A DNA stretch of 64,000 nucleotides from Hofstenia miamia (taxonomy: Eukaryota > Xenacoelomorpha > Acoela). Under the pieces are notes generated by a model. That model searched no databases and was not told the origin of the DNA. It was given only the letters and a program-made list of their open reading frames with translations. Shown piece by piece: positions 45,790 through 58,665 of this stretch; the stretch's first letter is position 1; every line of letters begins with the position of its first letter. The stretch lies in the NCBI GenBank assembly GCA_004352715.1, contig SCFE01000064.1:727537-791536 (forward strand). Direction: 5' to 3'. A program made the position numbers and the translations under genes.

Positions 45790-48700
45790 AAATACATCTA
45801 ATTGAAAAAATCATTAAATACTGATATTCTGTTCAATGTACAAAAACTTTCAAAGTATTGCAATTCTTAACAAAAGTACAACTTCTAAAATCTGTTCATG
45901 GTTATATGGACTAACATTGAGAGCTCTTTATTTAGAAAATCGCATTTGATTTGCATATGTATATAGTAAATCATCATTAAAATCTTTGAAAAAATTCCAT
46001 ATGTAAGTAACATCAAATTGAGCTAAAGCACCTTTAGTTGGAAACCTATGGAGAGATCATGATAGAAAAATAAACTTGTTAACATCTAATAAAAAGATTG
46101 CTTTTAAAATCTTAAAGCAAAAACAAATAAAAAGACTGTTAAATACAAGGTTGAAAACAAATAAACAAAATAAACATATCCCCACATTTAAACAAAACAA
46201 AGACGAGCACCGAAGTTGGAAGAAGATATTTACAAGATCTCTTTACATTTCATTAATCATTGATTGAAATTTACAATGTGTATTACTTCCAATTAAAATA
46301 TTCACAATTCATAAATACATTGGAAAAGAATTGTAAATTGAATATAAGCGAAATAGAATTCATCGAAACCAAAACCTGCAAGCAATGATCATGATTCGAA
46401 TACAAGGCACGGTCTTTATCATGGTGCAACTAAAACTTTCATATTAAATTTTACAATAGAAAATAAAGTATATTAATTAAAATCTTAACAACAAGTTTAC
46501 TAATATTTACAGCTCTGATCAAATTCGTTTACCATTTCAGAAGATGGTAATAATATTTTTAAACGCAATTTTTTTTAAATAATTTTTCATGTAGTTTTAA
46601 TTTTTCTATCAGCGCTTTGAATTTTTGCTAATAACGAATTTCATTTCATAAAATCACTACCATATTTTTATAAAATAGAATACAAACGTTATTTTCAAAC
46701 TAAACCACTGGAGACAATAATTATACAATGCGAACTTTAGTTTCCGAGTCTACAAATTTTAATAACTTAATATAGTGCACTAATTATCGTAAATGCCGAC
46801 ATTGAGATGAGGCTTGTGCGTATTTAATTGATTTTTCAATGTACTTCATATCTTCTGCTTTATGGTTGGAGTAAAGATTGGATGTTTTTCATGCAAAACC
46901 CTTGCAACATTAGCCCTCAATAAAAAGGGATACAAAAACTACACAATAATGTTCCTAAGGTTGCATTAAAAATTTGGTTTCTAAGCAATATACTAAGCAG
47001 TAACACATTAAAATATAAAGCTTTGAGACATTGGTATCAATGATCTCAAAGAAATTTCTTTGCAATCACGCTGTGGCAGTTCCAGAATATTCTTGGATGA
47101 TGAATGCAGGTTTGTTTGTAAGTTGCTACCTGATCAGAAATCGTTTGAATCAGTCGTATAAACTCCATATAAAGATTAATGATGATTTTAGGGATGGTGG
47201 ACGATGATCAATTTCGTACCAAAATTATTTATTTTGCAAAATTTAAACGGAGAAAAAACGAATGGTACATAGACTGGACCAAAAATTAACAAAAATATTG
47301 CTATTCTTCGATTTGAAATTCTCTGGACGAAAAGGAAAATTCACTTCAATGTAGTTGGTTGAATGCTGCAAAGAACGTGTTCACTTGATCTCTGTAAAAT
47401 CGGTTCGTTTTCATTTATTGCAAGATTTTCAACAAATTGAAGTAAATATCAACCCCAAATTCACGATTTGGCATTACCTTTGGATATTATTCACCATAGT
47501 GACTGTAATGCTTTTAACCAACATGAAGTTTAAGTTCATCAAACTATAACAATGTCAAGACTAATACTATAACTTTTTAAACTCAAATATGCTTTCCAAA
47601 AACTAAGTGAATGTCATATTGTATCTCAACCTTTACCTTAACATCAATAGATTATTTTTTAATAGGTAAGCTTCACAGATAAAAAGGTCGAACTGATGGA
47701 GCAAAATTATTTGAGAGTCAGAGCAAAACTTTAATCTAAGATTAATCAAAATTTAAAGATGAATATAAAATTGTTCTAAAATCATTGTAGGTATACAAAA
47801 TTGATTATCAGAACTCTTAGCAGAATTATGGATAATTTGGACAGACGCAGATTCATCTCACGATTATAAAAATCCTAAACGTAATTTAATTAAAGATAAA
47901 GCACTTCTCGAGTGTCAACGTCAAAAATGAAATTAGTTTTGCAAAATAATTAAATTTCAATTTCCTGTAGAACGATTTTGTGAGTTAGGAGAACACAGTT
48001 GCGATTCATCTTAATCTGTTATTAATGAATGAAGTTGGTCACGAAAACGTGTGATTAATTACAATAGGCTGATCATGTAAAGCTAAAAGATAGAAAAAAC
48101 TGAACATCATATTTGAAAAAAAATTACTGCCACAAAATTTCTTGGATGAAGATGACTGTATATACACATCATAACTGTAAATAAAGGAATGTGCACGGAG
48201 ATTGCTGAAATGTCATAGAAGATGTAAATTATGTGTAAAAAATATTTTCCTTTAAAATGTAGCTTGACATTTAGTAATATTAAACAGCCAGGATAAATTA
48301 TACTGCTATGCCTGCAAAAAAAGAATGCTGCGATAAGTAGGTCAACCATAACTGATATTTCTGGCATTTGGGCTATTCATTATTTTTGCTACTTTAAAAG
48401 TCAATTTTAGGTAAATTTTGCTTGTAACACTAGACTGCTCGTTAAATGTCAATGCGTGGAGCAGGAATTAGTTCTTGCGTGCTAATATAGATCTTTGACG
48501 ATGCTGTTAGGGAGTTAAACATCCACTTTAGCAGTGAACGATCCTTTAGCTACATCTTGAAAGCTGAATGAGTGGAGTGTTTAAAAGAAAATTTTGAACA
48601 ACAAAAAATGCTACAACCTTCTCAATATTGCATTCCTCCGCTATGCAAATTCTGAAGTTAATTCCCCCTGAATTTTCCTGAAAGTGGTAAAATTCCTTTG

Positions 48701-48860
48701 AAAATTACGATAATTGCTTTTGTGTAATTGCAATATATAAACGCTAAATTATCAATACTGAAAATCTAAAATGCGCTATACACAGGATTTTAACGTCAAA
48801 TTTGGGGTTCTCCTAATGATTTTACACGTGTGTCCAATTTTCATCCTAATAAGAATTGCT
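45790..48860. other. No supported gene
   Basis: AT-rich sequence. The region 47180-47530 has slightly higher coding-like texture on the plus strand but is broken by stops and matches nothing I recognise. The frame 48107-48367 (-) is hydrophobic and has no other support. Confidence 0.35.
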
Positions 48861-48870
48861 CGTGATTTAC

Positions 48871-49173
48871 TCAAATCAACTGCATTCTGTAACTGTGCTG
48901 ATGCCAACAAGAAGAAAACCCTGTCTCTTTATACACATCTTGTCTAAATCTTGGCAACCAAGTCGAAGCGAATAGAAACCCTATAATCTCAACAATAGCA
49001 CGATTACAGTCTAAAACAAACTTTAAGATTAATGTCAAAGTCAAATCACATACATCCTCGCTAAAAGGTTCCATCGGTAATTTTCGCACATGAATTACCT
49101 GGTTGAAAATGAACCAGGCAAAAATGAAAGCCATTAAACAAAAATACTTATTGATATCATCCATGAAAATCAC
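48871..49173 (-). CDS. Unrecognised open frame, possible first exon of a membrane protein
   Basis: A 100-codon minus-strand frame just downstream of the STARD10-like gene. It opens 'MDDINKYFCLMAFIFAWFIF', a hydrophobic anchor or signal. Immediately afterwards, AACCAG|gtaatt is a good splice donor, so only the first 22 residues may be coding. The rest shows 'EPFSEDVCDLTLTL' and a second hydrophobic stretch. No family was recognised and no partner exon was found. Confidence 0.28.
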   Translation of the reverse strand: MIFMDDINKYFCLMAFIFAWFIFNQVIHVRKLPMEPFSEDVCDLTLTLILKFVLDCNRAIVEIIGFLFASTWLPRFRQDVYKETGFSSCWHQHSYRMQLI

Positions 49174-49315
49174 CCCTGGTTATATTTAGCAAAACAGTAG
49201 TAAAACCATTTTACTAATCAGGTTCATACAACAGCATGATCTTCCTATGCTACTGTAATCATTCACAATTAAATAAATAGATAATACGGGGAAATTATAT
49301 GAATGCCATCTAACC

Positions 49316-49609
49316 TTAATTTACATTGAAACCATTAGAAACCGAATAATCTTCGTCATCTGGAGTATTACTGCTGTCATTTGGATTGCCTATCAAATCT
49401 GTGAACTCTTCTTCGCTGAGATTGTCCATGTCCAACTCTTGAAGTGAAGGATGTTGTGAGAGCTGATTACCTACTTCCGTGTCCTCGGGATTCCAACGAG
49501 GCAGGCCTTCCATCAACTGCTCAGGATAAAGCCAAGGTTTTAGAGTAGGATTATTCACTTTTTTCCATGTATCATATCCACGACATGCTTTGTGGAGGTT
49601 CTTGATGGT
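49316..49609 (-). CDS. STARD10-like: STARD10-like last exon, with stop codon
   Basis: Acceptor 'acattgtag' before 49609 and stop TAA at 49316-49318. Encodes the C-terminal START helix, 'KPWLYPEQ' and the acidic tail. Open reading from the internal ATG-like codon at 49558 is only part of this exon. Confidence 0.9.
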   Translation of the reverse strand, partial: TIKNLHKACRGYDTWKKVNNPTLKPWLYPEQLMEGLPRWNPEDTEVGNQLSQHPSLQELDMDNLSEEEFTDLIGNPNDSSNTPDDEDYSVSNGFNVN

Positions 49610-52600
49610 CTACAATGTACACTAGTTACAAAAAAACACTACGACATCATAATAAAATTACAAACCCAAACAAGGATATAGAACAAAAAAAAAGGAATGT
49701 AACATGTGGGCCACTGGATTAGCATAATTGGCAAAAATAAAAACTGGTCGCCATATTAAATTTCATTATGACAAATTGGTATAATAATGAGCAAAAAAAG
49801 TTTTTTTTCAACTACAAGTCTGGCATAGATACAAGAAGATTTAACCTAAAATGCAATTGGAAAACGACTTGGTGTAGTGCTGTCAATGGTATACCGATGT
49901 TTGGTCTGATTCGCGGCGACGAGATCATACTCGGCAAGTAAGTATCTGGGCAGGACGCAGGTGATATCTGCAAGAATTGACAGCTTCAATACAAATTTGC
50001 ATCACAGTATTACTGTCAGCCCAGTTCTCCCACTCTAAGACATCATTTGCAAGGTGATATCAGTCAACATGCAGGCCAAGGCTGTCCAAGAAACATCAAT
50101 GATATATTGGCAGCACTTGCCAAGTATTATGCATATGGAATTATCAAGACTGGCACAGCAATATGTTTACAGATGAGAGTGTTATAAACGGTTCTACGCT
50201 TTCTCGTTGAGTATGCTCTGCCCAGTGAAGAGTGGTCTAATCTTTGTTAGAACGTGCCACATGTAAAACAATCACTAAGTGTGATGATCTGAGGTTCAAT
50301 TGGTACTGCCCTACCAATTGTATTGCCATAGGGATTAAACATTAATTCACCTATGTATCGCAATCTATTGAACAAAAAAGTAGAAGATTGGATGGTAAGA
50401 CTTGGTTGCAGCATATTTGAGCAGCAATACGGCAAGAATGGTACGGGATTGGTTTTTCCAAAATTTTAAAGTCCTCCAGTCATATCCTGGTAGTTTTGAG
50501 GACTTAAATCTGATCGAAAACATTTGGGCAGTGGTCAAAACGGACGTTATGCAGTACAAACCATATTTGATTAAAGTGGTGAAGCAGGTGTGAAAGAACG
50601 TGATAGCGGGTGGTTTGCTCAAAGCGGTGATGGAATCCATACTGAAGTCGTATAAAAAGTAAAGATGGAACTTTTGAATAGTTGACACTCATTCCATGCA
50701 TTGTCACTGTTAGTTTGTTGATATAATAACTTTGTGCATATTTTTTCAATTATGCTAATCCAGTGGCCAGAGTGGTATATTGCTAAAATCATGTTCACAA
50801 TGTTTTACATGAGTCTACAAAGTCAATGGGATTTTTTCTAAAGATGAACTTATTTTATTTGTTTTCTTTGTTTAAAGAATTATCAGGAATGAGAATTCCA
50901 GATTTGGCGGATAATTACTTAATGGTGTCCATTTTATAGAATTCTTCCTTTGATTAGAACTATTTATAAGAGTTTGCCAAGAAATTAACTTTTTAGTTTG
51001 ATATTCAATTTAAAAAATCAAAGAAAAGTATTCGTTCTTTATCAAATGATGTGAATGCAATCTTGAGAATAGATAAATTTAGTAAATTCACATCATAAAT
51101 AAGGTCGATGTAACTAAATAAGTTGAACTAATTATGTATGGTGTTAGAATGTTAAATAACGGAGTTGTATAGACCTAGCAATCGCCAATGGATTACCTTT
51201 GGAACAATTCTCGAAGCGACGGGATTAAACAACCAACTGGGAATCCTTCCTTTGGGATCGCTTTGTCCAATATAAGTAAATTCGCAAGATGGTTGCGAGT
51301 TATCAAGCGGCCTTACACAGTAGCCGGTGAGATATGAAATGGCACGAACATAGTCTTTACGAGGTGGATAATTCTAAAACCTTCAATTTAATGATTCAGA
51401 ATAAAAAACTTATATAACCCTAAACACAATGGAAAGATTATGCACGATTTTAGAAAATAGAGTTTAACATTGAACGGTAAAATATCCCGACAAACATTTA
51501 AAATCGACTGAAATTCCAACATAAACCTTAGAGAGTGAAAAGGCACGCAATGCTCTAAAAATAATCTTGACTTGCGTAATTAGCATGCAAATATTTGCCG
51601 AACGGACTATCATTTTATAGAACGTGACGCCGAGGTTCGCAGATGTATGCGTAAAATGCCATGAGGCGAGAGTTATATTGACTGCATTTCACATGATTCA
51701 AGTTAAAGTAAATGCATGTCAATTAGTAAGAGCATATACTCCAAAATTTAAACGAGAACGAGTACAAAATTAGCAATTATTTCAAAACGAATTATAATCT
51801 AAATCTCGATTAATCACTCAAAATGACAAAAACACAACACAATGAATTATCTCACAAATTTCTCTCTTAATATCAAATATAAATAAATAATTAAACAAAT
51901 AAAGAAATAAATATATTAGGGGTTGTAACAACTAATTAATTTTTAATAGAAAAGTTTTAGTAAATTAAAGATGACTTATTAGTTAACTTTTAACTTAATT
52001 CAAATTTCTACACTAAAATTTATTGAAAAATCAGTGAAGGAGAACTAATGGAAAAGGGTTTTTTAAATATTGCCAGAAAACCATTTACGCGAACGCACAA
52101 GCATGCTAAAAGTATTTGTTCAAGTGACGAACGTGTCTTTTTAAAAACGTGACCAGCAAAACTGAATAATCGTTCACGTAGAACTGAATTTGATTAATAT
52201 TTAAATAAAAATTTAAATAATTAATCCATTAATTAATTAATTTTTAAATTATGCAGCCTTAATATATATGTGTAATAAAGTATTCGGTTGCAAAGAATGA
52301 AATATTTACAATTAAGAAATCTGTTCTAAACACAAAATTTATACATGTGTATATATATATATATATATATTNNNNNNNNNNNNNNNNNNNNNNNNNNNNN
52401 NNNNNNNNNNNNNNNNNNNNNNNNNNNNNNNNNNNNNNNNNNNNNNNNNNNNNNNNNNNNNNNNNNNNNNNNNNNNNNNNNNNNNNNNNNNNNNNNNNNN
52501 NNNNNNNNNNNNNNNNNNNNNNNNNNNNNNNNNNNNNNNNNNNNNNNNNNNNNNNNNNNNNNNNNNNNNNNNNNNNNNNNNNNNNNNNNNNNNNNNNNNN

Positions 52601-52848
52601 NNNNNNNNNNNNNNNNNNNNNNNNNNNNNNNNNNNNNNNNNNNNNNNNNNNNNNNNNNNNNNNNNNNNNNNNNNNNNNNNNNNNNNNNNNNNNNNNNNNN
52701 NNNNNNNNNNNNNNNNNNNNNNNNNNNNNNNNNNNNNNNNNNNNNNNNNNNNNNNNNNNNNNNNNNNNNNNNNNNNNNNNNNNNNNNNNNNNNNNNNNNN
52801 NNNNNNNNNNNNNNNNNNNNNNNNNNNNNNNAATATATATAAATATAA

Positions 52849-52898
<50 letters not shown>

Positions 52899-53451
52899 CC
52901 TTATGTTGTATGGAGTGATTCATGATTAAATACTCTTTTCCAGTGAATATCCAAGATCTTTGCACAACAAAGTCGCGATACTTCAAGGGACGAGGTGCTT
53001 TCACTAAAATATCGATTGTTAACATTAAAATCAGTGCCTATGCCTACAACTTCACTCCAAAACTAAATAAACAAATATTCTATTAAAAGATGAAATGGAA
53101 GGAATCGTTATTCAGGTGCTGTGGGAATAAATACAATGGGCCTCGAGACCAAAAATAAAATATCTCTGCAGTCTGGTCCTGTGACAGTGAGATCATTAAA
53201 GGGATCAGGAATGGAGAGATATTATTAGCTTAACAGTTTACAAAACCAATTCGAAATTGTAATATTAATAAGATGAAAACCATTATATGTATGCAAAACT
53301 AACTTCCGTAGTAGCAGATGTCATTCATGGGGTTGATGTATGAGACATCCTTGTATTCATTCATATGATCATCCCAACACTCGCGATAGATGGGATCATG
53401 TAGAACGTCATAAAGCAATTCAGCCGAGACATCGGAAAACACAGCTCTCAC
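49316..53451 (-). CDS. STARD10-like: STARD10/PCTP-like START-domain lipid-transfer protein, 3' four exons (5' exons not found)
   Basis: Exons 53304-53451, 52900-53003, 51197-51373 and 49316-49609 join in matching phases (1, 0, 0) to give 240 residues that align end to end with the START domain of the STARD2/STARD10 subfamily. Landmarks are 'LYDVLHDPIYRECWDD', 'KAPRPLKYRDFVVQRSW', 'GKEYLIMNHSIQHK', 'YPPRKDYVRAISYLTGY', 'IGQSDPKGRIPSW' and the C-terminal helix 'TIKNLHKACRGYDTWKK' followed by 'KPWLYPEQ'. Known members bind phosphatidylcholine and phosphatidylethanolamine and move them between membranes. After the domain comes an acidic Ser-rich tail ('DNLSEEEFTDL', 'DSSNTPDDEDYSV'); STARD10 has a comparable phosphorylated tail. 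The first roughly 60 residues of the START domain and the initiator Met are missing. They must lie upstream, possibly in the N gaps at 55274-55750 or 56554-57225. Confidence 0.9.
49702..50775 (+). mobile_element. Tc1-like transposon with both TIRs, inside the last intron of the STARD10-like gene
   Basis: 'ggccactggattagcataat' near the left end (from 49709) recurs in reverse at the right end (50768 downward), giving a TIR of about 30 bp. TA lies at 49700-49701 and 50776-50777. The plus-strand interior is a decayed transposase. The clearest part is 50402-50593 with 'ARMVRDWFFQNFKVLQSYPG' and 'EDLNLIENIWAVVK', the third catalytic block. Earlier domains are broken by many stops. At 1.07 kb it is shorter than intact Tc1 elements. 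It sits in the 1.59-kb intron between exons C and D. Confidence 0.88.
51197..51373 (-). CDS. STARD10-like: STARD10-like exon C
   Basis: Acceptor 'gttttag', donor gtaatc; 59 codons, phase 0 at both ends. Encodes 'NYPPRKDYVRAISYLTGY' to 'NPVASRIVPK', the lipid-pocket strands of START. Confidence 0.9.
52351..52895. repeat. (TA)n-flanked assembly gap in a STARD10-like intron
   Basis: TA repeats on both sides of 460 N (52372-52831). The reading frames that run through it are artefacts of N and TA translation. Confidence 0.9.
52900..53003 (-). CDS. STARD10-like: STARD10-like exon B
   Basis: Acceptor 'gatattttag' and donor gtcata (GT but otherwise weak), immediately followed by a (TA)n tract and the N gap. 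Encodes 'KAPRPLKYRDFVVQRSW' to 'NHSIQHK'. Confidence 0.88.
53304..53451 (-). CDS. STARD10-like: STARD10-like exon A
   Basis: Acceptor 'ctattttag' before 53451, phase 0. Donor gttagt at 53303, phase 1. Encodes 'VRAVFSDVSAELLYDVLHD' through 'NPMNDICYYG'. Confidence 0.88.
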
Positions 53452-53459
53452 CTAAAATA

Positions 53460-55754
53460 GTATTAGAGATTGAGAAATACTTTGTCGTTGTGAAAGAATA
53501 GTGCTGACATTTGCGAATAGAACCCGAAAAATTTTCATTGGATAGTGAATTGAAAAAGTAGTCAATAGCTAATTCAGAGAAACAAGTGAAAGTAAAATGC
53601 ACTTCATTTTGAATTAGGTTATGGTCCACAAAAATCTTTCATAGTAAAAGGACCAAAATAAAACACTAATCTAAAAAAGACTATTACAATGATGCAATGA
53701 TGACATGGGTAGTGGCAGAATTAACCCTCGCAAAGTTAAAAACTTTGACACGCATCGCCAAAATATGTTTATGTAAATCTAATTAGTATTTGACATAACT
53801 TAAATAATATATTTAAATTTGTAGATTAAATTTCGGATATTGAGTGAAAAGTAACATTTGACACAGAGTATTTTTGTCTGCTGAATTCACAGAGGGAGAG
53901 GTTGATTCAACCCCTCATTCAAATATAACTATTTCTACTAAATATTTTAAAATCAAACTTTGCACATTGTTAAAAAATTTTTCCTCCACAAAACACGACC
54001 ATTAACTAGATGATGACATCGTCATTTCCAAAGATATGTAGCGAAAAAGTGGTGATTTTTTCAAGTTTTGTGCCAACCTGGTTTATTAAGAAAAAAAGTT
54101 TTACTAAACAAAAACTTATTCTCTTATGCATAATTTGTTTTTATTGAAAACTAGAAAAGTACCAAACCGCAAAATTGCTGCATTTTGAGGTAGCCCATCG
54201 AAACTGATTCGACTCTGATACTAACAAACCCTTACTTGAAGAATGCAGTTAGAACTGAGCGATGTGAAAATTTTCTACAAGGCTACTGTTATAGAAAAAA
54301 ATTGAAAAAAATATCAAAAAGGGGTCCATAATTGTCTGTCGGTACATTTTTTAAAAGTAAAAACAAAATTCAGAATTTGTTGAATAGTCATTCTTAATCA
54401 AAAATTCTAAATTGAAATCTCAGAAACAAAATTTTGTTCGATGTAAAATAATTTTCTGACAACTGTTTAATCCAATTCGGCTAAAAATTATTGAATGTAT
54501 TAATATCTAGTTAGACCACATATATCTTTTCTATTTTTGGTAATCAAAATATTTAATATTATCAAAAATCACTTCCTTTGACAGAAGTAAATACTAAACT
54601 TTCATTAAACCAAATATGCTGCGACGAATTGTAATGAATATTAGTGGAAATAAATGAATTATTATTTGAGTAGCTGTTCACTCTACGTCGCTCTAGCAAG
54701 TGCAGGTTTATTCGAAGGGTAGAAAGCATACATCGCGATAATCTCCACAAAAAATTGTCCCAGATGGAAAAGTAAATAGATGTACGCATTTAAGATTTGT
54801 GCTTTGTAAATTTTGTATAAAAACTTTTTTACTGTCCAGCTGCCAAGAAAATACAAATACTTAAAGTAAAAATTTTGCCTCTTTGAGGAAATAACGGACA
54901 TAACTACTTCTTTTATCCAAATGTAATCGATTCAATGAGGAAAAGGCTGCGATTTTTCGATTTCCTGAAAAAACGATGATACTGAACAAATTTTTCATTC
55001 ACAGGTTCTTACATAATATCATTAACAAAATAGCTATCAGGAAAGAATCGCGGAATGAGCTTTCCCACGAAATCGACGAGTCCATAATCGGTTAAAAACA
55101 AATTTGCATTTTGATGATACCATTGTTAAACAACTGATCATTTTTCATTTTTTTAATTGTTACAAAAAATCTAAAATGACAAAGAGATATGAAACATATT
55201 ATGATAAAAACCACACAAAAATAGAAGCCAGCAAAGAAAGATTGTTATAAAGAAACAATAAAGAAGACACTGTNNNNNNNNNNNNNNNNNNNNNNNNNNN
55301 NNNNNNNNNNNNNNNNNNNNNNNNNNNNNNNNNNNNNNNNNNNNNNNNNNNNNNNNNNNNNNNNNNNNNNNNNNNNNNNNNNNNNNNNNNNNNNNNNNNN
55401 NNNNNNNNNNNNNNNNNNNNNNNNNNNNNNNNNNNNNNNNNNNNNNNNNNNNNNNNNNNNNNNNNNNNNNNNNNNNNNNNNNNNNNNNNNNNNNNNNNNN
55501 NNNNNNNNNNNNNNNNNNNNNNNNNNNNNNNNNNNNNNNNNNNNNNNNNNNNNNNNNNNNNNNNNNNNNNNNNNNNNNNNNNNNNNNNNNNNNNNNNNNN
55601 NNNNNNNNNNNNNNNNNNNNNNNNNNNNNNNNNNNNNNNNNNNNNNNNNNNNNNNNNNNNNNNNNNNNNNNNNNNNNNNNNNNNNNNNNNNNNNNNNNNN
55701 NNNNNNNNNNNNNNNNNNNNNNNNNNNNNNNNNNNNNNNNNNNNNNNNNNTATA

Positions 55755-55792
<38 letters not shown>

Positions 55793-57225
55793 CATACATA
55801 CATACATGAGTTATTTTTTCTGCAATATTTTAGTGCATTGTGCATAATTAATGTTAGGTTTGAAATAATTTGTATATATAATCACCTAGTAAATTTCCTA
55901 AATTTTTTATATACATAAGGACCAACCTAATTTAAAATGCATGTGCATCAATAATATTAATAAAATATGAAAGCCATTGACTTTAGACATTTTTAAATTA
56001 CTGCCAGAACTTATTTTGGAAGTTTTACAATGAATGACAGCAAAGCAACGAGTGAATACGTGTCTTTCGGTAATTCAAGGCCAATAATGAATGGAATTTT
56101 AAATTTACAATCGACCAGTAAGACATAAAAACTAAAACCAAGTAAAATTGGATTATACTAAAGATTTTGAAACTTGCAACATATTTGTAAAATGGAAATG
56201 AATGTATTTCATAGCCATGAACAAATGTTATTAAATACATAGTTTTTGAAGCATTTCGTCATGACTAGAAACTAACTATTCAGAAATAAAACAAAACACT
56301 GACTTTAAAATATTTAAAATACATCTTCACAACAACAAACAATCAACGACTTAAAATTTCAGAGAATTTAACTGCTAGAAATTGTATTTTTAAAAGATTT
56401 CTCATAGTTTTAAGGCTGATTACAAGGAATTTCAGATACACTGAATAATATTCAAAACATTCTAATCAAACACGGTTCTTTTCACCAAAAATAAATATAT
56501 ATATAAATATAAATATATATATATAAATATAAATATATATATATAAATATAAANNNNNNNNNNNNNNNNNNNNNNNNNNNNNNNNNNNNNNNNNNNNNNN
56601 NNNNNNNNNNNNNNNNNNNNNNNNNNNNNNNNNNNNNNNNNNNNNNNNNNNNNNNNNNNNNNNNNNNNNNNNNNNNNNNNNNNNNNNNNNNNNNNNNNNN
56701 NNNNNNNNNNNNNNNNNNNNNNNNNNNNNNNNNNNNNNNNNNNNNNNNNNNNNNNNNNNNNNNNNNNNNNNNNNNNNNNNNNNNNNNNNNNNNNNNNNNN
56801 NNNNNNNNNNNNNNNNNNNNNNNNNNNNNNNNNNNNNNNNNNNNNNNNNNNNNNNNNNNNNNNNNNNNNNNNNNNNNNNNNNNNNNNNNNNNNNNNNNNN
56901 NNNNNNNNNNNNNNNNNNNNNNNNNNNNNNNNNNNNNNNNNNNNNNNNNNNNNNNNNNNNNNNNNNNNNNNNNNNNNNNNNNNNNNNNNNNNNNNNNNNN
57001 NNNNNNNNNNNNNNNNNNNNNNNNNNNNNNNNNNNNNNNNNNNNNNNNNNNNNNNNNNNNNNNNNNNNNNNNNNNNNNNNNNNNNNNNNNNNNNNNNNNN
57101 NNNNNNNNNNNNNNNNNNNNNNNNNNNNNNNNNNNNNNNNNNNNNNNNNNNNNNNNNNNNNNNNNNNNNNNNNNNNNNNNNNNNNNNNNNNNNNNNNNNN
57201 NNNNNNNNNNNNNNNNNNNNNNNNN

Positions 57226-57262
<37 letters not shown>

Positions 57263-57600
57263 AAACATTTAGTTGCTAAAAAAGTTAAAAAAATTAAGAA
57301 AGAAGTATAGACATCATAAACGCATTAGAAATAACAATAAAACCATTTAAATTACGAGAATAATTACAAGAACTGCAAAGAGGTACACATATAGGGTGAG
57401 TGAGACAGCAAAATTCATACCAAAATAATTATATATATATATATATATACACCAGAGGCGTAGCTAGCATATTTTTCACATGACGCAATACACAGATTTA
57501 ATGTGACTCATTAATCATATTTAATCACTAGAGAAGTTGAAATGTTAAAGCAAATAGCACTAACATAAAAACAAAAGATAGGTTCTACGGGTTATATTTT
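53460..57600. other. Upstream region of the STARD10-like gene; 5' exons expected here but not identified
   Basis: Two large TA-flanked gaps (477 N at 55274-55750 and 672 N at 56554-57225) interrupt this AT-rich stretch. No exon matching the START N-terminus was recognised in the readable parts. The short frames seen have no known similarity. Confidence 0.4.
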
Positions 57601-58178
57601 CAAAAATACACATACATTAATATCAAGTTTTGCGGCAACTTCCTGATTGAAGGTTGTTCAGCCGATGTGGTGTCATTGTACTGCATAAAAAAGTCGTAAA
57701 AAGATTTTATATAACTAAATCGGACAATAAAAAATAGTCATTATAATGTAAAAACGTTTTCTAATCGTCTGCACCAAAGTAGGGGTCCCATTGGATAGAA
57801 ATGAGTTTAATATAGAGAAGAAAAAGCATAGAATAGAATTCGGAAGTGTTGATAATCCCTTCACCACATGCAAGTTGAACAACTGTTTTCCTTCATTAAT
57901 TTTTGTCCATCACTCGATTACATGCATCTATACACAATTAAATTTGATTAATCACTAGAGATTTTCTCGATTAGCATCAAATTCAATTGAGCTTAACACT
58001 ATTTTCCTTTTGGATTTGTTAATAATTCTAATTATTTACCTAAGGTCATGAAATATCGTAACACAACTTTAAAAAACAGTTTTTAAATTGCGACTGCTTT
58101 CAGTTATGGCTTTAACTGATGTTGGAGATTTTCCACATTTTTCTTTAGGTGAACTGAAATTCGGTCAATTTCAGCGTT

Positions 58179-58665
58179 ATGGACGTTAAAGATGCATTGG
58201 ATAAAGCCTCCCTTGGCAGTATTTTGGATATGACTCCTGGAACATTTCTGAGATCAACAGCTAGCAATTCGTGTTTTTATGTTCATGAACTTTTTGATTC
58301 TGAAGTAACATATTTACCCTCCTACCTGGAAGGAGTCTTATATTTCGCCTGTATGCAAAACTGGAGATACTTCGGACATCAAGTGTTATCGTGGCACAAG
58401 CATACCGTCAAAACTTTCCTTAGGTTTTGAACGAGTTTTATATTCTAAACTATATCCCTTTGTAACTCAGAAATTATCATCCCTTCTATGAAATACACTA
58501 GCCGTGAATGATCAACTGTTTGCTCTGTATTTAAATTTTAGCAGTGAATCTTTTAAGGAAAGATTAATTAAATGCTTGATTGATATCTTGAGTATGTGGA
58601 TTTATGTACTTTTATTACAGGAAAGCAGCTTATAGATATCCGGGATTATGACAGTTTGCGCTACG
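58179..58665 (+). CDS. Candidate two-exon small protein, family unknown
   Basis: An 83-codon frame (58179-58430) has coding-like composition: 'MDVKDALDKASLGSILDMTP' then 'YVHELFDSEVTYLPSYLEG' and 'MQNWRYFGHQVLSWHKH'. Splicing at CTTAG|gttttg (58422) to 'tttattacag' (exon from 58620) would extend it to 'FLRKAAYRYPGL' and stop, about 91 residues. Read in another frame, the second exon stays open to 58820 ('SLRYDVRYNLRSSTS', 'FTKSVKAAHKLNKTTELL'), so the correct joining is uncertain. Further open bits near 59271-59385 and an AATAAA at 59557 suggest a longer transcript. Function unknown. Confidence 0.33.

Noticed and set aside
46076-46267. Lys/Asn-rich plus-strand frame
   Set aside because: Composition is that of A-rich DNA; no other support.
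52339-53025. Very long minus- and plus-strand frames across 52339-53025, and similar ones at 55171-55845 and 56466-57263
   Set aside because: They are open only because N runs and (TA)n tracts contain no stop. Only 52900-53003 within the first is coding (STARD10-like exon B).
57603-57667. Minus-strand 65-bp segment with acceptor 'tttttatgcag' and donor gtatgtg as a 5' exon of the STARD10-like gene
   Set aside because: Splice signals are good but the peptide is too short to match the START N-terminus, and no intermediate exon was found.
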